Positions 35,029 to 44,104 of a DNA stretch of 64,000 nt are shown here, piece after piece. Every line of letters starts with the position of its first letter. The first letter of the stretch is position 1. The notes under the pieces are model-generated. The model did not search any database. It was not told where the DNA came from and saw only the letters and a list, made by a program, of their open reading frames with translations. Both the position numbers and the translations under genes were made by a program. Source of the stretch: Actinoplanes oblitus (GTDB taxonomy: Bacteria > Actinomycetota > Actinomycetes > Mycobacteriales > Micromonosporaceae); assembly GCF_030252345.1 (NCBI RefSeq), contig NZ_CP126980.1:3983501-4047500 (forward strand), written 5' to 3'.

Positions 35029-36216
35029 GTGACGTCGGGCCGACGGTGGGTGCAGGTGTGGCGCAGCGCGACCTACCTCTTGGTATCACTAGCTTCTGGG
35101 GTCGCCACGGTGCTCGCGTTGCCACTGCTGTGCGTTCCGCGGCTTGCCCAGCTCTGGGCAGACCGGCACCGTGACCGCGCCGGCCGGCTGCTCGGGACGC
35201 CGATGGCATCGCGTTCTGCCCTGCGCGCGGCGGGACCCCGACTCTGGGCCGGTCCCTCCACGGGCCGCGACCTGCTCTGGCTGCCGGTGAACGCCGTGAC
35301 CGGGGTAGCGTTCGGCCTGACCGCGCTGCTGTGCGTGGGCAACATCGTGCCCGCCGCGGTCGCCACAACACTGTGGTGGGCGTTCGAACCGGAGAACCAG
35401 CCAAAGCCATTCATCGATGTACCGGTGACCGGCTGGGCGACCGCTCTCACGCTCGGCCCGCTGCAAATTCTCCTGCTCACCGCCTTGACGTACCTGTGCT
35501 TCCCGCCGATGGCTCGCACACACGCCCGGATCTGTCTGGTAGTGCTGTCGCACTCGACGGCCGAACAACTGGCCGACCGGGTCGCCGTGTTGACCCGCAC
35601 CCGGGCGGACGTGCTCGACGCGCACGGCGCAGAGTTGCGCCGGATCGAACGCGACCTGCACGACGGTACCCAGGCTCGGCTGGTGTCAATCGCGATGCGG
35701 TTGGCCGTGGCCCGGCAGGTGCTGTCCGACGATCCACGGGACGAGCAGTTCCTGGCGGAACTCCTCCGGGACGCACACGAAGGAACCGAAGAGGCGATGA
35801 CCGAACTCCGCGGTGTGATCCGAACCGTCTATCCGCCGATCCTCGCCGACCGGGGCCTCGCCGGTGCCCTGACCGCCGTGACCACCCGCTGCGGCGTGCC
35901 GACCCGACTGGACATCGGCGACATCGAACGGGTACCGGCGGCCGTGGAGGCCGTCGTCTACTTCGCTGTCGCCGAGGCGCTCACCAACGTCGTCAGGCAC
36001 AGCCGAGCGACCACGGCCGGCGTACGGGTGAGCCGCACGGCCGACCGGTTGTCGGTGGTGATCACTGACGACGGCGCCGGCGGCGCCGATGATCGGCTGG
36101 GCACCGGCCTCGCCGGCATCCGGGGCCGGGTGCTCGCGCTCGACGGTACTGTCGACGTCGACAGCCCGGCCGGCGGTCCGACGACTATCACCATGGAGCT
36201 GCCGTGCGGGTCGTGA
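35029..36216 (+). CDS. NarL-type sensor histidine kinase
   Basis: The 395-aa product has four or five predicted membrane segments in its first 180 residues, a HisKA_3 dimerisation domain with phospho-acceptor His in 'IERDLHDGTQARL', and a HATPase domain ('FAVAEALTNVVRHSRAT', 'DDGAGGAD', 'GTGLAGIRGRV'). The short extracellular loops suggest sensing within the membrane, as in exporter-linked kinases. GTG 35029 follows AAGAG by six bases. It overlaps the response regulator gene by 13 bases. Confidence 0.92.
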   Translation: MTSGRRWVQVWRSATYLLVSLASGVATVLALPLLCVPRLAQLWADRHRDRAGRLLGTPMASRSALRAAGPRLWAGPSTGRDLLWLPVNAVTGVAFGLTALLCVGNIVPAAVATTLWWAFEPENQPKPFIDVPVTGWATALTLGPLQILLLTALTYLCFPPMARTHARICLVVLSHSTAEQLADRVAVLTRTRADVLDAHGAELRRIERDLHDGTQARLVSIAMRLAVARQVLSDDPRDEQFLAELLRDAHEGTEEAMTELRGVIRTVYPPILADRGLAGALTAVTTRCGVPTRLDIGDIERVPAAVEAVVYFAVAEALTNVVRHSRATTAGVRVSRTADRLSVVITDDGAGGADDRLGTGLAGIRGRVLALDGTVDVDSPAGGPTTITMELPCGS

Positions 36217-36863
36217 TCGCCGAGGACAACGTGCTGCTGTCCACCGGGCTGGAGCTGCTGCTCCACCGGGTGGGCTTCGAAATCGCCGCCATCGTCGACG
36301 ATGCTGCTGGCTTCCTCACCGCCGTGCGGGACCATCGGCCCGACGTCACTATCGTCGACGTTCGGCTTCCGCCGTCATTTCGCGACGAAGGCATCCGAGC
36401 CGCCCTGCAGGCCCGTCGAGAGCACCCCGGCCTGCCGATCCTGGTGCTGTCGCAATACGTCGAGCAGCAGTACGCCGCCGAACTGCTCTCCACAACCGGC
36501 GGCGGCGTCGGCTACCTCCTCAAGGACCGCGTCAGCCGAGTGGACGAGTTCGTCGACGCGCTGCGCCGCGTCGCGGCCGGCGGCACCGCAATGGACCCCG
36601 AGGTCATCGCGCAACTCGTCCAGCGCGCCGGCGACCCGATCGCCGCCCTCACCCCTCGGGAACGCGAGGTACTCGCATTGATGGCACAGGGACACGACAA
36701 CTACACCATCGCCAGCCAGCTTGTCATCACGGACAACGCCGTACACAAGCACATCGGCAACATCTTCGCCAAGCTCGGCCTCACCGTAAGCGACAGCGGC
36801 CACCGCCGCGTTCTCGCCGTCCTCACCTACCTCAACACTGCGGGCCAGATCGGCGGCCGCTGA
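36204..36863 (+). CDS. NarL/FixJ-type response regulator
   Basis: The 219-aa product has a receiver domain ('VVIAEDNVLLSTGLELLLH', phospho-acceptor Asp in 'VTIVDVRLPP', 'LLKDRVSRVDEF') and a LuxR-type helix-turn-helix ('LTPREREVLALMAQGHDNYT', 'VHKHIGNIFAKLGL'). It is the partner of the kinase encoded just upstream and very likely controls the divergent ABC transporter. Start is GTG 36204. Confidence 0.94.
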   Translation: MRVVIAEDNVLLSTGLELLLHRVGFEIAAIVDDAAGFLTAVRDHRPDVTIVDVRLPPSFRDEGIRAALQARREHPGLPILVLSQYVEQQYAAELLSTTGGGVGYLLKDRVSRVDEFVDALRRVAAGGTAMDPEVIAQLVQRAGDPIAALTPREREVLALMAQGHDNYTIASQLVITDNAVHKHIGNIFAKLGLTVSDSGHRRVLAVLTYLNTAGQIGGR

Positions 36864-36972
36864 TACGCCGAGAACGACGAGATCCATGGTCTCCGGGGGG
36901 CCTGGTCGCTGAGGACGCCTGCGCCGAGTAGGTCCTGATCTGAGGGCTGTCTCCCGAGGCGAGGGACTCTGG

Positions 36973-37135
36973 TCAGTTCGAGGTGGCAACGGCTGCGGCG
37001 TAACGCAGCCGGGAGTTGCCTGCTTCGATCGTCCAGTTCGCTGCGGTTTGGAGTTGCAGGCCGAGCAGTTGACTGAGGACCGCTGCGGGCAGTTGCGCGG
37101 CCAGATCGATGAGCGCGGTGTTGCGGGCCAAACGG
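36973..37135 (-). pseudogene. C-terminal scrap of a tyrosine recombinase-like protein
   Basis: On the minus strand 'RLARNTALIDLAAQLPAAVL' and 'SQLLGLQLQTAANW' resemble the closing segment of actinobacterial phage-type integrases ('LPAPVLADLLGLHVNTAVRW'). The catalytic Arg/His/Tyr region is not present in this frame upstream, so this is a fragment. It abuts a separate gene fragment on the plus strand. Confidence 0.45.
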
Positions 37136-37497
37136 ACGGGAACGCCGAACAGCTCGCCCGCTCCATCACCGGCCCGGACGCGCGGGCGCGGGCGTTGACC
37201 GGCCTGGCGCAGGCGCAGGCGCTGGCCGGGGCGGGCGAGCACGACCGTGCGGTCCGGGTGGCCGTCGACGCCGAGCAGATCGCCCGGACCATCACTAACC
37301 CGGACATGCAGGCGCAGGTGTTGACCAGCCTGGCGAGGGCTAGTGGCCTGGGCCGTGCCCGGCCGTTGATCGCGGCTGCGCTTGCTGTCGGGCGGTGGAC
37401 GGTGGCGTTGCGGGAGCTGGCCCGCGTCGACGCGGCAGCGCTGTCCGTCTTCGTGGACGAGTGCGCACCTCATCGGCAACGGGGTATCGCCGGATAA
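37136..37497 (+). pseudogene. C-terminal fragment of a TPR-like repeat protein
   Basis: The plus frame encodes 'AEQLARSITGPDARARALTG' and, one repeat on, 'AEQIARTITNPDMQAQVLTS', which are about 37-residue helical repeats, then 'WTVALRELARVDAAALSVF'. Large repeat proteins of this sort occur in actinobacteria. The frame has no proper start and stops shortly after GGGG at 37481, which may be a transposon end. Confidence 0.5.
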
Positions 37498-37512
37498 TGA
37501 ATCGTTATCCGG
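37490..37512. repeat. Inverted repeat within a possible Tn3-type end
   Basis: CCGGATAA (37490-37497) and TTATCCGG (37505-37512) form a perfect inverted repeat with a 7-base spacer. It begins nine bases after GGGGTATCGC (37481) and is followed by GTTAA, a layout that recalls Tn3-family ends. It lies directly before a resolvase-like relic. It could instead be a resolution site or a terminator. Confidence 0.4.
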
Positions 37513-37536
37513 TTAATCAGCGGTAACTTCGGGCCC

Positions 37537-37830
37537 ATGACCACGACCTGCCGGCGCGCCAGCCCGGCGACAGGCTCATCGTCTCCGAACTCTTCTGGCT
37601 GTGCCGTGGACCTCGCCGACATCCTTGCCCTGCGTGCCTGGTGCCAGCAGCACCAGGTGCGGCTGCGGGTTCTCGGCGGGGCACTGACCGCCGACGACGA
37701 ACGCCGGGAGAAGATGGCGGCCCAAATGGGCTACATGCCTATGGACGAGGCGGTCGGCCGGCTGATCGAGCGGATGCGGCGCGACGTGCTCGACGCGATC
37801 GAACGGCGGATGACCATGCGTGACGGCTGA
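37537..37830 (+). pseudogene. Serine resolvase-like relic
   Basis: The segment 'GDRLIVSELFWL' in one frame and 'LADILALRAWCQQHQVRLRV' then 'LGGALTADDE' in the next match the middle of a serine resolvase catalytic domain with a frameshift near 37605. The N-terminal catalytic Ser region is missing. The remaining codons ('MPMDEAVGRLIERMRRDVLD') look coding but unrelated. A short frame at 37820-38041 follows through a GTGA overlap and is not convincing on its own. Confidence 0.4.
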
Positions 37831-38070
37831 GCAGCTGTCTCGTATCTCTCATCTGCTCGATCGGGCGGCGGCTCACCGGGCTGCGTTCATCCTGGGTGGT
37901 GGCAGAGCAACCCGGGTACGGCGGAAGCCATGGCTCCCTGAAGGTGACAGCCACCCACCGGGCCGGGGTGCTCACCATGGCGACCCCGCTGCCCACCACG
38001 ATGCCGGCGTTGACGGTGGCGCTACTGGCCGCTGCCGGTAGCGGCCGGGCAAGATCGACAGAACTGGCCT

Positions 38071-38139
38071 TGACCTGCACTGTCAGCCTGACAGTGCAGG
38101 TCAGTGCGCGGGAGCCAGCGGGTCTGACAGTGCAGGTCA
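38071..38139. repeat. Palindrome TGACCTGCACTGTCAG with an extra half-site
   Basis: TGACCTGCACTGTCAG (38071-38086), one base, then its exact complement CTGACAGTGCAGGTCA (38088-38103) form a 33-base near-perfect palindrome. The right arm is repeated unchanged at 38124-38139, and a weaker copy (GGCAGTGCAGGTGAA) lies at 38264-38278. No intact regulator is adjacent. It may be an operator array, a recombination site or a hairpin terminator. Confidence 0.7.
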
Positions 38140-38513
38140 ACGCCGTGCCCGCGGCACGCCTCACGGACGCCGGAGCATCTGATTCGCCACGTTCACCGGC
38201 CCCTCGCTGAAGTCTTCACTGCCTGAGCTCGGCGAGCACCGCGACGACCGGCGGCCGGCGGCCGGCAGTGCAGGTGAACCCGGGTTTGTCAGAACCGTGC
38301 TGGCAGCGGCTGCAACCCCGACACCCTCCCAACGGGAGGGGCAACTCTTCCCCGAGGAGCAGCGTCAGGCGCTCTCCCGTTCGCAAGCCGGTGCAGGTGC
38401 GGTATTCGGGAGCTGCGGTATTCGCTGACCTTGGCCCCACTCCTTTGCAAGTCGTAAGCCGATGCGGCGGCAGCTGGGGCTCACGAGGTGATGGTGATGC
38501 CGCATAAGGCCGA
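38140..38513. other. No gene recognised
   Basis: Apart from the weak half-site at 38264-38278, no feature is supported. Open frames on either strand lack convincing codon bias. Confidence 0.35.
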
Positions 38514-39935
38514 TTATGGATCGAGGTCATGAAGGTGCTCTGCCGACGGCCACCGCACACCCGTTGTCGCCTCTGTGATCCCCCGCGGTGGCCGGAGCCA
38601 CCGCTGCGGCCAGGCCAGGTCGACCACGCCGCCGGTGAACTCCGCCGCGTGGAAGGACACGGTGCCGGAGACGAACCTCGCGGCGCCGAAGGACACCGTG
38701 CCGGCGCTGAACTTCGCGCTGTCGAAGTACACGTTGCCGCCGTTGAACCAGGCGCTGGTGAAGGAGACGTCGCCGCCGATGAACTGCGCGCTGGTGAAGG
38801 ACATGGTGCCGCCGGTGAACCAGGCACCGTCGAAGGACACGGTGCCGCCGGTGAACTGCGCGTTGGCGAGGAGGAGGGTGGTACCGACCGGGATGATGAT
38901 GTCTTTGAGGTCACCGCCATCGAGGGTGGCGCCGCGCAGGTCGAAGCGGTGGTCGTGCCAGCGCGGCTCGATGCCGCGGTCGAGACAGAGCGGCTGGAGG
39001 TGGGTGCCGATCAGGTCGAGGATGGTGTGCCGGACCTGCTGTTCCTCGCGGGCCGCCCGGTAGACGGCAGGATCGCTCGCCGGGGTAGCTGGGTGGGCGG
39101 GCGTGGGCACGGTGATCGGCGCGGACGCTCGGCGCCGGGGCGAGGAGTGTCGGGAGCCGATGGTGCGCCGGGCGGGAGGCGGCACGGCGGGGGCCAGGTC
39201 GTCGGCCGGTGCGGTGTCGGGTGCTGCCTGGCCGGCGGGTGGGGTGTAGGGCTTGCGCAGGTAGGCGCAGAGCACGTCGATGCAGGTCTGTCGGCCGGTG
39301 TCCCAGTCGTCGGCGAGGCCGGCCATGGCGTACACGCCGGCCAGCCGGACCGCGGCCTTGTCCGAGCCGAGCTGCTCGGCGGCCTTGCCGAACCGCTCGT
39401 TGAACAGCTTGGTGTTCTCCCGCCGCTCGGCTGCCTCGTCATGTCCCTGTTTGCGGTAGGCGACGGTCAGCGCGACCACCCCGCCGATCCCGGCCACCAT
39501 CGTCAACGCGATCTTCACGGCCTCGAAGGTGTTCTGCACGCTCCAGGCGGCCGGTGTGCCGCCCGGTCCGGGCGTGCCGGTCAGGCTGGGACGCCCGAGC
39601 AGCGCCCAGAGCCCGATGCCTACCCCGGCGGCGACGCCGGCCGCGAGCACCAGCAGGGCGGTCACGTGCGCGACCAGCGGCACCCGCTCGGCGGCCGGCC
39701 GGTGCCCGAATAGACCGCTACGCCGCCACCGGTGCGATGCCTGCCACCCGGCGCCGGCCACCCCGACCACGGTGATGAGGATCGGGACCCAGCTCCACCC
39801 CGGGGCGGCCAGCAACCGCCCCACCGCCGGCCACCGCGGCTGGGCCAGCCACACCACGCCCAGCACCGCCAGCAGCAGCCAGCCCGCGACGCGTACCGCG
39901 GTGCCGGCTCGAATGAGTCCTTGCATGCCGCTCAT
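38514..39935 (-). CDS. Membrane-anchored pentapeptide-repeat-like protein
   Basis: The 473-aa product has three or four membrane segments in its first 165 residues ('VAGWLLLAVLGVVWLA', 'VPILITVVGVAGAGW', 'ALLVLAAGVAAGVGIGLWAL', 'IALTMVAGIGGVVALTVAY'), then 'ENTKLFNERFGKAAEQLGSD' typical of actinobacterial pentapeptide-repeat proteins, a Pro-rich linker, and repeats from about residue 340 of the form 'A.F..G.VSF..A.F.GG'. The repeats form a right-handed beta-helix. A cytoplasmic scaffold role is likely but unproven. Confidence 0.85.
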   Translation of the reverse strand: MSGMQGLIRAGTAVRVAGWLLLAVLGVVWLAQPRWPAVGRLLAAPGWSWVPILITVVGVAGAGWQASHRWRRSGLFGHRPAAERVPLVAHVTALLVLAAGVAAGVGIGLWALLGRPSLTGTPGPGGTPAAWSVQNTFEAVKIALTMVAGIGGVVALTVAYRKQGHDEAAERRENTKLFNERFGKAAEQLGSDKAAVRLAGVYAMAGLADDWDTGRQTCIDVLCAYLRKPYTPPAGQAAPDTAPADDLAPAVPPPARRTIGSRHSSPRRRASAPITVPTPAHPATPASDPAVYRAAREEQQVRHTILDLIGTHLQPLCLDRGIEPRWHDHRFDLRGATLDGGDLKDIIIPVGTTLLLANAQFTGGTVSFDGAWFTGGTMSFTSAQFIGGDVSFTSAWFNGGNVYFDSAKFSAGTVSFGAARFVSGTVSFHAAEFTGGVVDLAWPQRWLRPPRGITEATTGVRWPSAEHLHDLDP

Positions 39936-40099
39936 TGGACTCCTGAAACCGCCAAGAGCCGCCAGCTTTGGCTGACAGAACGGCGCTAGCTCCCGTGATG
40001 CTTTCCGTGGTCGAGAGGCCTCCGGGACGTCGGTGGACGTTCAGCATCCCGGCCGGCAGGGTGTCGAGGCGAACGATGATGGTTCGCACGCGGTCGTGG

Positions 40100-40846
40100 T
40101 CATTTTGTCCGCGGGCTCTGCGGCGTTGCGGGTGATGTCGAACTTCCAGCCGGTACGGGGTGGGGCAGCTCGTGACCCGGTGTCACGAGTTTGTTCTGGT
40201 AGGCGACGACGACGGCCTGGGCCCGGTCGTGCACCTCCAGCCGCATGATGATCCGGCAGACGTGTGTCTTGACGGTGCCCATGGCCAGGTGCAGGCGGGC
40301 GGCGATGTCCTCGTTGGTCAGGCCGTAGGCCATCAGCGTCAGGATCTCCCGTTCCCGGGGCGTTAGCCGGTCAAGTAGGCCGGCCACTGGCCGGGTCGGG
40401 GCGGACCGGGTGGCAATGCCGGCGATGACACCCCGAGTGACGGCGGGTGCGAGGTAGCCGTTGCCGTTGGCCACGCACTCGATGGCGGAGGCGAGTTCAG
40501 CGGGGGCGGCGTCCTTGAGCACGAACCCCGAGGCACCGGCTCTCAGCGCAGCGAAGACGTTCTCGTCGTCGCCGAGCCCGGTCACGATCAGCACCTTCGC
40601 GGTGTAGTCCGGGTCAGCGGTGAAGTTGTCCGAGGTGATCTCCCGGGTTGCCTCGATGCCGCCCATGACCGGCATGTTCAAGTCCATGAGCACGACATCG
40701 GGCGTCAGCTCGCGGCACATCAGGAGTGCCTCGGCTCCGTCGTTGGCCTCACCCACGACGGTGATATCGGGGTGTACGGAGAGCACCATCGCCAGCCCAC
40801 TGCGGATCAGTCTCTCGTCGTCGGCGAGCAGAACAGTGGTGGGCAT
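40100..40846 (-). CDS. NarL/FixJ-type response regulator
   Basis: The 248-aa product has a receiver domain ('VLLADDERLIRSGLAMVL', Asp in 'PDVVLMDLNMPVMGGIEAT', 'GFVLKDAAP') and a LuxR helix-turn-helix ('LTPREREILTLMAYGLTNED', 'VKTHVCRIIMRLEV'). Its ATG (40846-40844) overlaps the TGA of the kinase gene by one base, so the two are translationally coupled. Confidence 0.94.
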   Translation of the reverse strand: MPTTVLLADDERLIRSGLAMVLSVHPDITVVGEANDGAEALLMCRELTPDVVLMDLNMPVMGGIEATREITSDNFTADPDYTAKVLIVTGLGDDENVFAALRAGASGFVLKDAAPAELASAIECVANGNGYLAPAVTRGVIAGIATRSAPTRPVAGLLDRLTPREREILTLMAYGLTNEDIAARLHLAMGTVKTHVCRIIMRLEVHDRAQAVVVAYQNKLVTPGHELPHPVPAGSSTSPATPQSPRTK

Positions 40847-42069
40847 CAGTGGTACATCCTTTCGGCCATCAATGTTGGCGAGCCGGAGGTCACGCCAGCC
40901 GTTTGCTGCTGCGCCGTCGGCAGGACAGCCTGAACCCTGAACCCGGTGTCTGTCGGCCCGGTGTGCAGGGAGCCGCCCACGGTCTGCACACGTTCGCGCA
41001 GGCCGAGCAGTCCGTGGCCGGTCGACAACGGCTGTGCGTCCGGGATCCGTGTTGTGTTGCCGGGCGTCTCGTTCTGCACGGTGACCGTGAGGTGCTCTTT
41101 TTCCCACCTCAAGCCCACACGGATTGTTGCCCGCGAGCCGGCATGTTTGATGGTGTTCGTGACCGCCTCCTGGACGAGGCGGTAGGCGGCGAGTCCGACA
41201 CTCGGATCGAGCAGCTGCGGCGTTCCCGAAACTTTTTTACTCACGATCAACCCGGTGGCCTCGGCATTGACGAGCAGCCCATCGATATCGGCCAGGCCAT
41301 GCTGCGGGTCGTTGACCGAGACGTCGTCGTCGACGGATCGCAGCAGACCGAGTAGTCGGCGCAGTTCGTTCATGGATTGCCTGCCGACGTCCTGTACCAC
41401 GTCGAGGGCCGCTTCGGCGCGGGACGGGTCGCTGGCGAGCACCGCGCGGGCACCGGCGCTTTGCAGCACCATCACGTTCACCGCATGGGCGACGATGTCG
41501 TGCAGCTCTCGGGCGATTCGCAGGCGCTCAGCACGCAGAGCGACCACGGTCGCTGCCTCCCGTTCGGCTATCCGCTGCTCCGTCCGCCGGGCACGGTATC
41601 CCACCAGCCACGCCGTCCCGGCGAGGACCATGAGGAGGGTCACCAGGGTGATTTGCTTTGGCGTACTTTGGCCACCGGTGTGCGCGTAGATGACGAACGG
41701 CAGGCAACACGCCACCCATCCCCGCAAGGAATTATCCGGCGGTCGCCTCTGCGCAAGCGCGTTGAGCGCGACGAGCAGCGCCATTATGGGCGTGTATTCG
41801 CGAAACACCACGCCGCAGCCGCTGGCCCACAGCAGCTGGACCAGCATTACTACCACTGGAAGCCGGTGCCGGAGCAACAACGTCGGGAGGGTCACGGCGC
41901 TGACGGCAGGAACAAGCCAGATCGGCGCGGCTCCGCTGCCCTGGAGCTTGGTGGGGGTCGACCAAAGCATCAGATCCACCAGTCCGGCGACGGTCAGCAC
42001 CAGTAATTCGGACAACCACGACGGAACCACCAGCATCCGCCTGATGCCACGGGATAGTGCGCTGCTCAT
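40846..42069 (-). CDS. NarL/DesK-type sensor histidine kinase
   Basis: The 407-aa product has about six membrane segments (residues 15-165), a HisKA_3 domain with His in 'RIARELHDIVAHAVNVMVLQ', and a HATPase domain ('LVQEAVTNTIKHAGSRA', 'GHGLLGLRERV'). ATG 42069 follows AGGGG by eight bases. It starts two bases after the stop of the small secreted protein gene, suggesting one operon of secreted protein, kinase and regulator. Confidence 0.92.
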   Translation of the reverse strand: MSSALSRGIRRMLVVPSWLSELLVLTVAGLVDLMLWSTPTKLQGSGAAPIWLVPAVSAVTLPTLLLRHRLPVVVMLVQLLWASGCGVVFREYTPIMALLVALNALAQRRPPDNSLRGWVACCLPFVIYAHTGGQSTPKQITLVTLLMVLAGTAWLVGYRARRTEQRIAEREAATVVALRAERLRIARELHDIVAHAVNVMVLQSAGARAVLASDPSRAEAALDVVQDVGRQSMNELRRLLGLLRSVDDDVSVNDPQHGLADIDGLLVNAEATGLIVSKKVSGTPQLLDPSVGLAAYRLVQEAVTNTIKHAGSRATIRVGLRWEKEHLTVTVQNETPGNTTRIPDAQPLSTGHGLLGLRERVQTVGGSLHTGPTDTGFRVQAVLPTAQQQTAGVTSGSPTLMAERMYH

Positions 42070-42071
42070 CG

Positions 42072-42398
42072 CTAGAACCCCTGCGGGCCCGGGATCGAGA
42101 TGTCGATCGCCGTCTCGTTCGGCCTCATGTCCGGATCTGCCCCCAACGGTGAATCGGGGGGGAGCAGAGGCCACGACGTAATTCCGCTAAGTATTGTCTC
42201 TAGATGGCAGTTTTTGAAGATGCTGCTGCACAGGCGCGCCTGTCCGCCGCTGGTCAGCTCCTGGGATGGCGACCCGGCCATCGCTTGGCCCTGCACTACG
42301 GCAAGCGCCGCAGCAGAGCAGACCATCGTCAGGGTCGCGCGGCGGAGCACAGAAGAGCAGGCTTCCAAAATGCCTTTTTTGTCGGTCATGTGAACCAT
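42072..42398 (-). CDS. Small secreted protein upstream of a two-component system
   Basis: The 108-aa product has a basic N-terminus, a hydrophobic core ('TMVCSAAALAVVQG') and a likely signal peptidase site after 'QAMA'. The mature part is about 66 residues with two cysteines ('LCSSIFKNCHL') and an acidic, Pro-rich tail. ATG 42398 has AAGG six bases upstream; ATG 42389 is also possible. The two-base gap to the kinase gene suggests a functional link, perhaps as ligand or accessory sensor. No family recognised. Confidence 0.65.
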   Translation of the reverse strand: MVHMTDKKGILEACSSVLRRATLTMVCSAAALAVVQGQAMAGSPSQELTSGGQARLCSSIFKNCHLETILSGITSWPLLPPDSPLGADPDMRPNETAIDISIPGPQGF

Positions 42399-42625
42399 GG
42401 TCGACCTTGGCGGCGATCCCCGCGACCACCTTCAGCGGTAAAGGTCGGCCTACCTTGTACAGCTGTGGCGGTACTCCTGCGACGGTATGGGCCAGCATCT
42501 TCACCAGCCCAAACAACGCCCCGGCGGCACAGGAGACTTACCGTTGCGGCCCGACGCGGACCCACGGCCGGCCGGGCGACGATCTCCTCATCACCGGAAC
42601 TGAAGCGGGAAGTGCGGGGAGAGCG

Positions 42626-43330
42626 ATGGAACAGCCCGGAAAGACCCTAGTCACGGATTGGCCCGGCACGGTGTCCGAGCGCGAGGCTGAGCTGCGGGCC
42701 GTGATGGCGATGGCATCCCATGATCTAAAAAGCCCACTGACTAGCGTCGTCGCACGGGTAGACCTGCTGCGGACGGATTACTCGACTCTCCTAGGGGAGG
42801 AATTCGAGCAGGCGATCGCCGCTATCGAGCGAGGGCTGCACCGGATGACGCGGATGACGGAGGAACTGCTCGGCTTCGCCGCGGCTGGCCACACCCTCGA
42901 CATGACCGTGGTACCCCTTCAGCCCATGATCAACGAGATGAGCGCCGATCACGGGATCGACATCGACGGCACGTTGCCGGATGTCTTCGGCGATGCCGAT
43001 CTGTTACGGCGGGTACTGGACAACCTGGTCGGCAACGCCGTCAAATACACGCCGGTGGACAAGCCTCCCCAGATCAGAGTAAGCGCGCACTCGCGACCTG
43101 ATGGAACCGTGCGGATCGAAGTTGCGGACCGGGGAATCGGGATTCCGATCGACGATCAGAGCCGAGTCTTCGATCCATTCCATCGATGCGCAAACCGCGA
43201 CGGCCGACCTGGCACCGGGCTCGGCCTGGCGATCTGCAAGCGCATCATCGAACGTCATGGCGGTCACATCGGTGTCGACGAAAACCCGGGCGGCGGAAGC
43301 CGGTTCTGGTTCACCGTCCCGGCATGGTGA
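42626..43330 (+). CDS. Soluble orphan histidine kinase
   Basis: The 234-aa product has only a HisKA domain ('MAMASHDLKSPLTSVVARVD', His phospho-acceptor) and a HATPase domain (N-box 'VLDNLVGNAVKYTPVD', 'VADRGIGIPIDDQSRVFDPF', 'GTGLGLAICKRIIERHGG'). No membrane segment or sensor domain precedes it, so it is about half the usual length. ATG 42626 has GGGGAGA just upstream. No response regulator adjoins it on the same strand. It may act on the divergent NarL system, or be the surviving 3' part of a larger kinase. Confidence 0.85.
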   Translation: MEQPGKTLVTDWPGTVSEREAELRAVMAMASHDLKSPLTSVVARVDLLRTDYSTLLGEEFEQAIAAIERGLHRMTRMTEELLGFAAAGHTLDMTVVPLQPMINEMSADHGIDIDGTLPDVFGDADLLRRVLDNLVGNAVKYTPVDKPPQIRVSAHSRPDGTVRIEVADRGIGIPIDDQSRVFDPFHRCANRDGRPGTGLGLAICKRIIERHGGHIGVDENPGGGSRFWFTVPAW

Positions 43331-43450
43331 CGCCTCTGAGATCTGCCAGTTTGTTGTCAGCGCCCAGCCGTCACTTCGATGTCAGTGGATCTGCCGCAGC
43401 TGTCATTGGGGGCGTCGAACTTGTCAGCGGTCGGCGATATAACTCCATCT

Positions 43451-43891
43451 ATGGCTCGACGGAGTGAAGCTGAGGAGCTGGCTGCATTGCTGAGGGAAAG
43501 GCTTTCCCCTCTGCCCCGCGACGGCCTGACCTATCCCCGGGTGACCGCGCTGCTCACCGAGCACGTCGTCGGCTGGGCTAGCGACCAGGGCTGGCGGCCC
43601 GAACGCGAGGTTCGCGGCCGGATCGTGCGGCAGACCATAAACGGGCCCCGTCAGGCTCGCCTCGATGTTGTGTGTGAGCGCCCCGGGGGCCTTCCGCCAG
43701 TTGCTATCGAGATCGACCGGACGGGCAAGGTCTGGTCGCTGCAGAAGCTCATTGCCGAGGCGGACGCCGGTGCGGTCGCGTTATGGGTGCGCTGGCGCGG
43801 CCGTACGCAGATCGCGGTGCCGGCCGAGATCGGGCTGGTGGATATCAGCGGTGCCGCTCCCGCCGTGCGGCTGCCCAGGAGTAGCAGCTAG
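43451..43891 (+). CDS. Hypothetical protein with nuclease-like core
   Basis: The 146-aa product has a helical N-terminus and a core 'ARLDVVCERPGGLPPVAIEI' then 'DRTGKVWSLQKLIAEADAGA'. The order Asp ... Glu-x-Asp with a following Lys is like a degenerate PD-(D/E)XK fold. ATG 43451 starts the frame. It is not close to any nuclease family that I can name. The gene may belong to the accessory region that begins here. Confidence 0.55.
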   Translation: MARRSEAEELAALLRERLSPLPRDGLTYPRVTALLTEHVVGWASDQGWRPEREVRGRIVRQTINGPRQARLDVVCERPGGLPPVAIEIDRTGKVWSLQKLIAEADAGAVALWVRWRGRTQIAVPAEIGLVDISGAAPAVRLPRSSS

Positions 43892-43969
43892 CTATACAGC
43901 AATCAACAAGGAGGCCCACGCCGCTGTTACCGAGACCCACCGCGATCCGGACCCGGGACAGGCCGGCGC

Positions 43970-44049
43970 GTGACCGCCCGCATGCCGCGCCGGGCCCGGA
44001 TGATCGGCGACCTCTATCACGGCCGGATCCCCGAGGGTGCCGTCTAGTA
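43970..44049 (+). pseudogene. N-terminal stub of a DUF4326-like protein cut by IS701
   Basis: The frame 'VTARMPRRARMIGDLYHGRI' then 'PEGAV' matches the opening of actinobacterial proteins that continue 'YVGR..PGL..S.YANP' (DUF4326-like). It reads into the CTAG target site of the IS701 element and is lost there. The sequence beyond the element does not continue it clearly. Confidence 0.5.
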
Positions 44050-44104
44050 CTGCAACGGCACTCAGTAGGCGGAACGTATCGCTGATCGGCTCGTTGGGTC
44101 GTGT

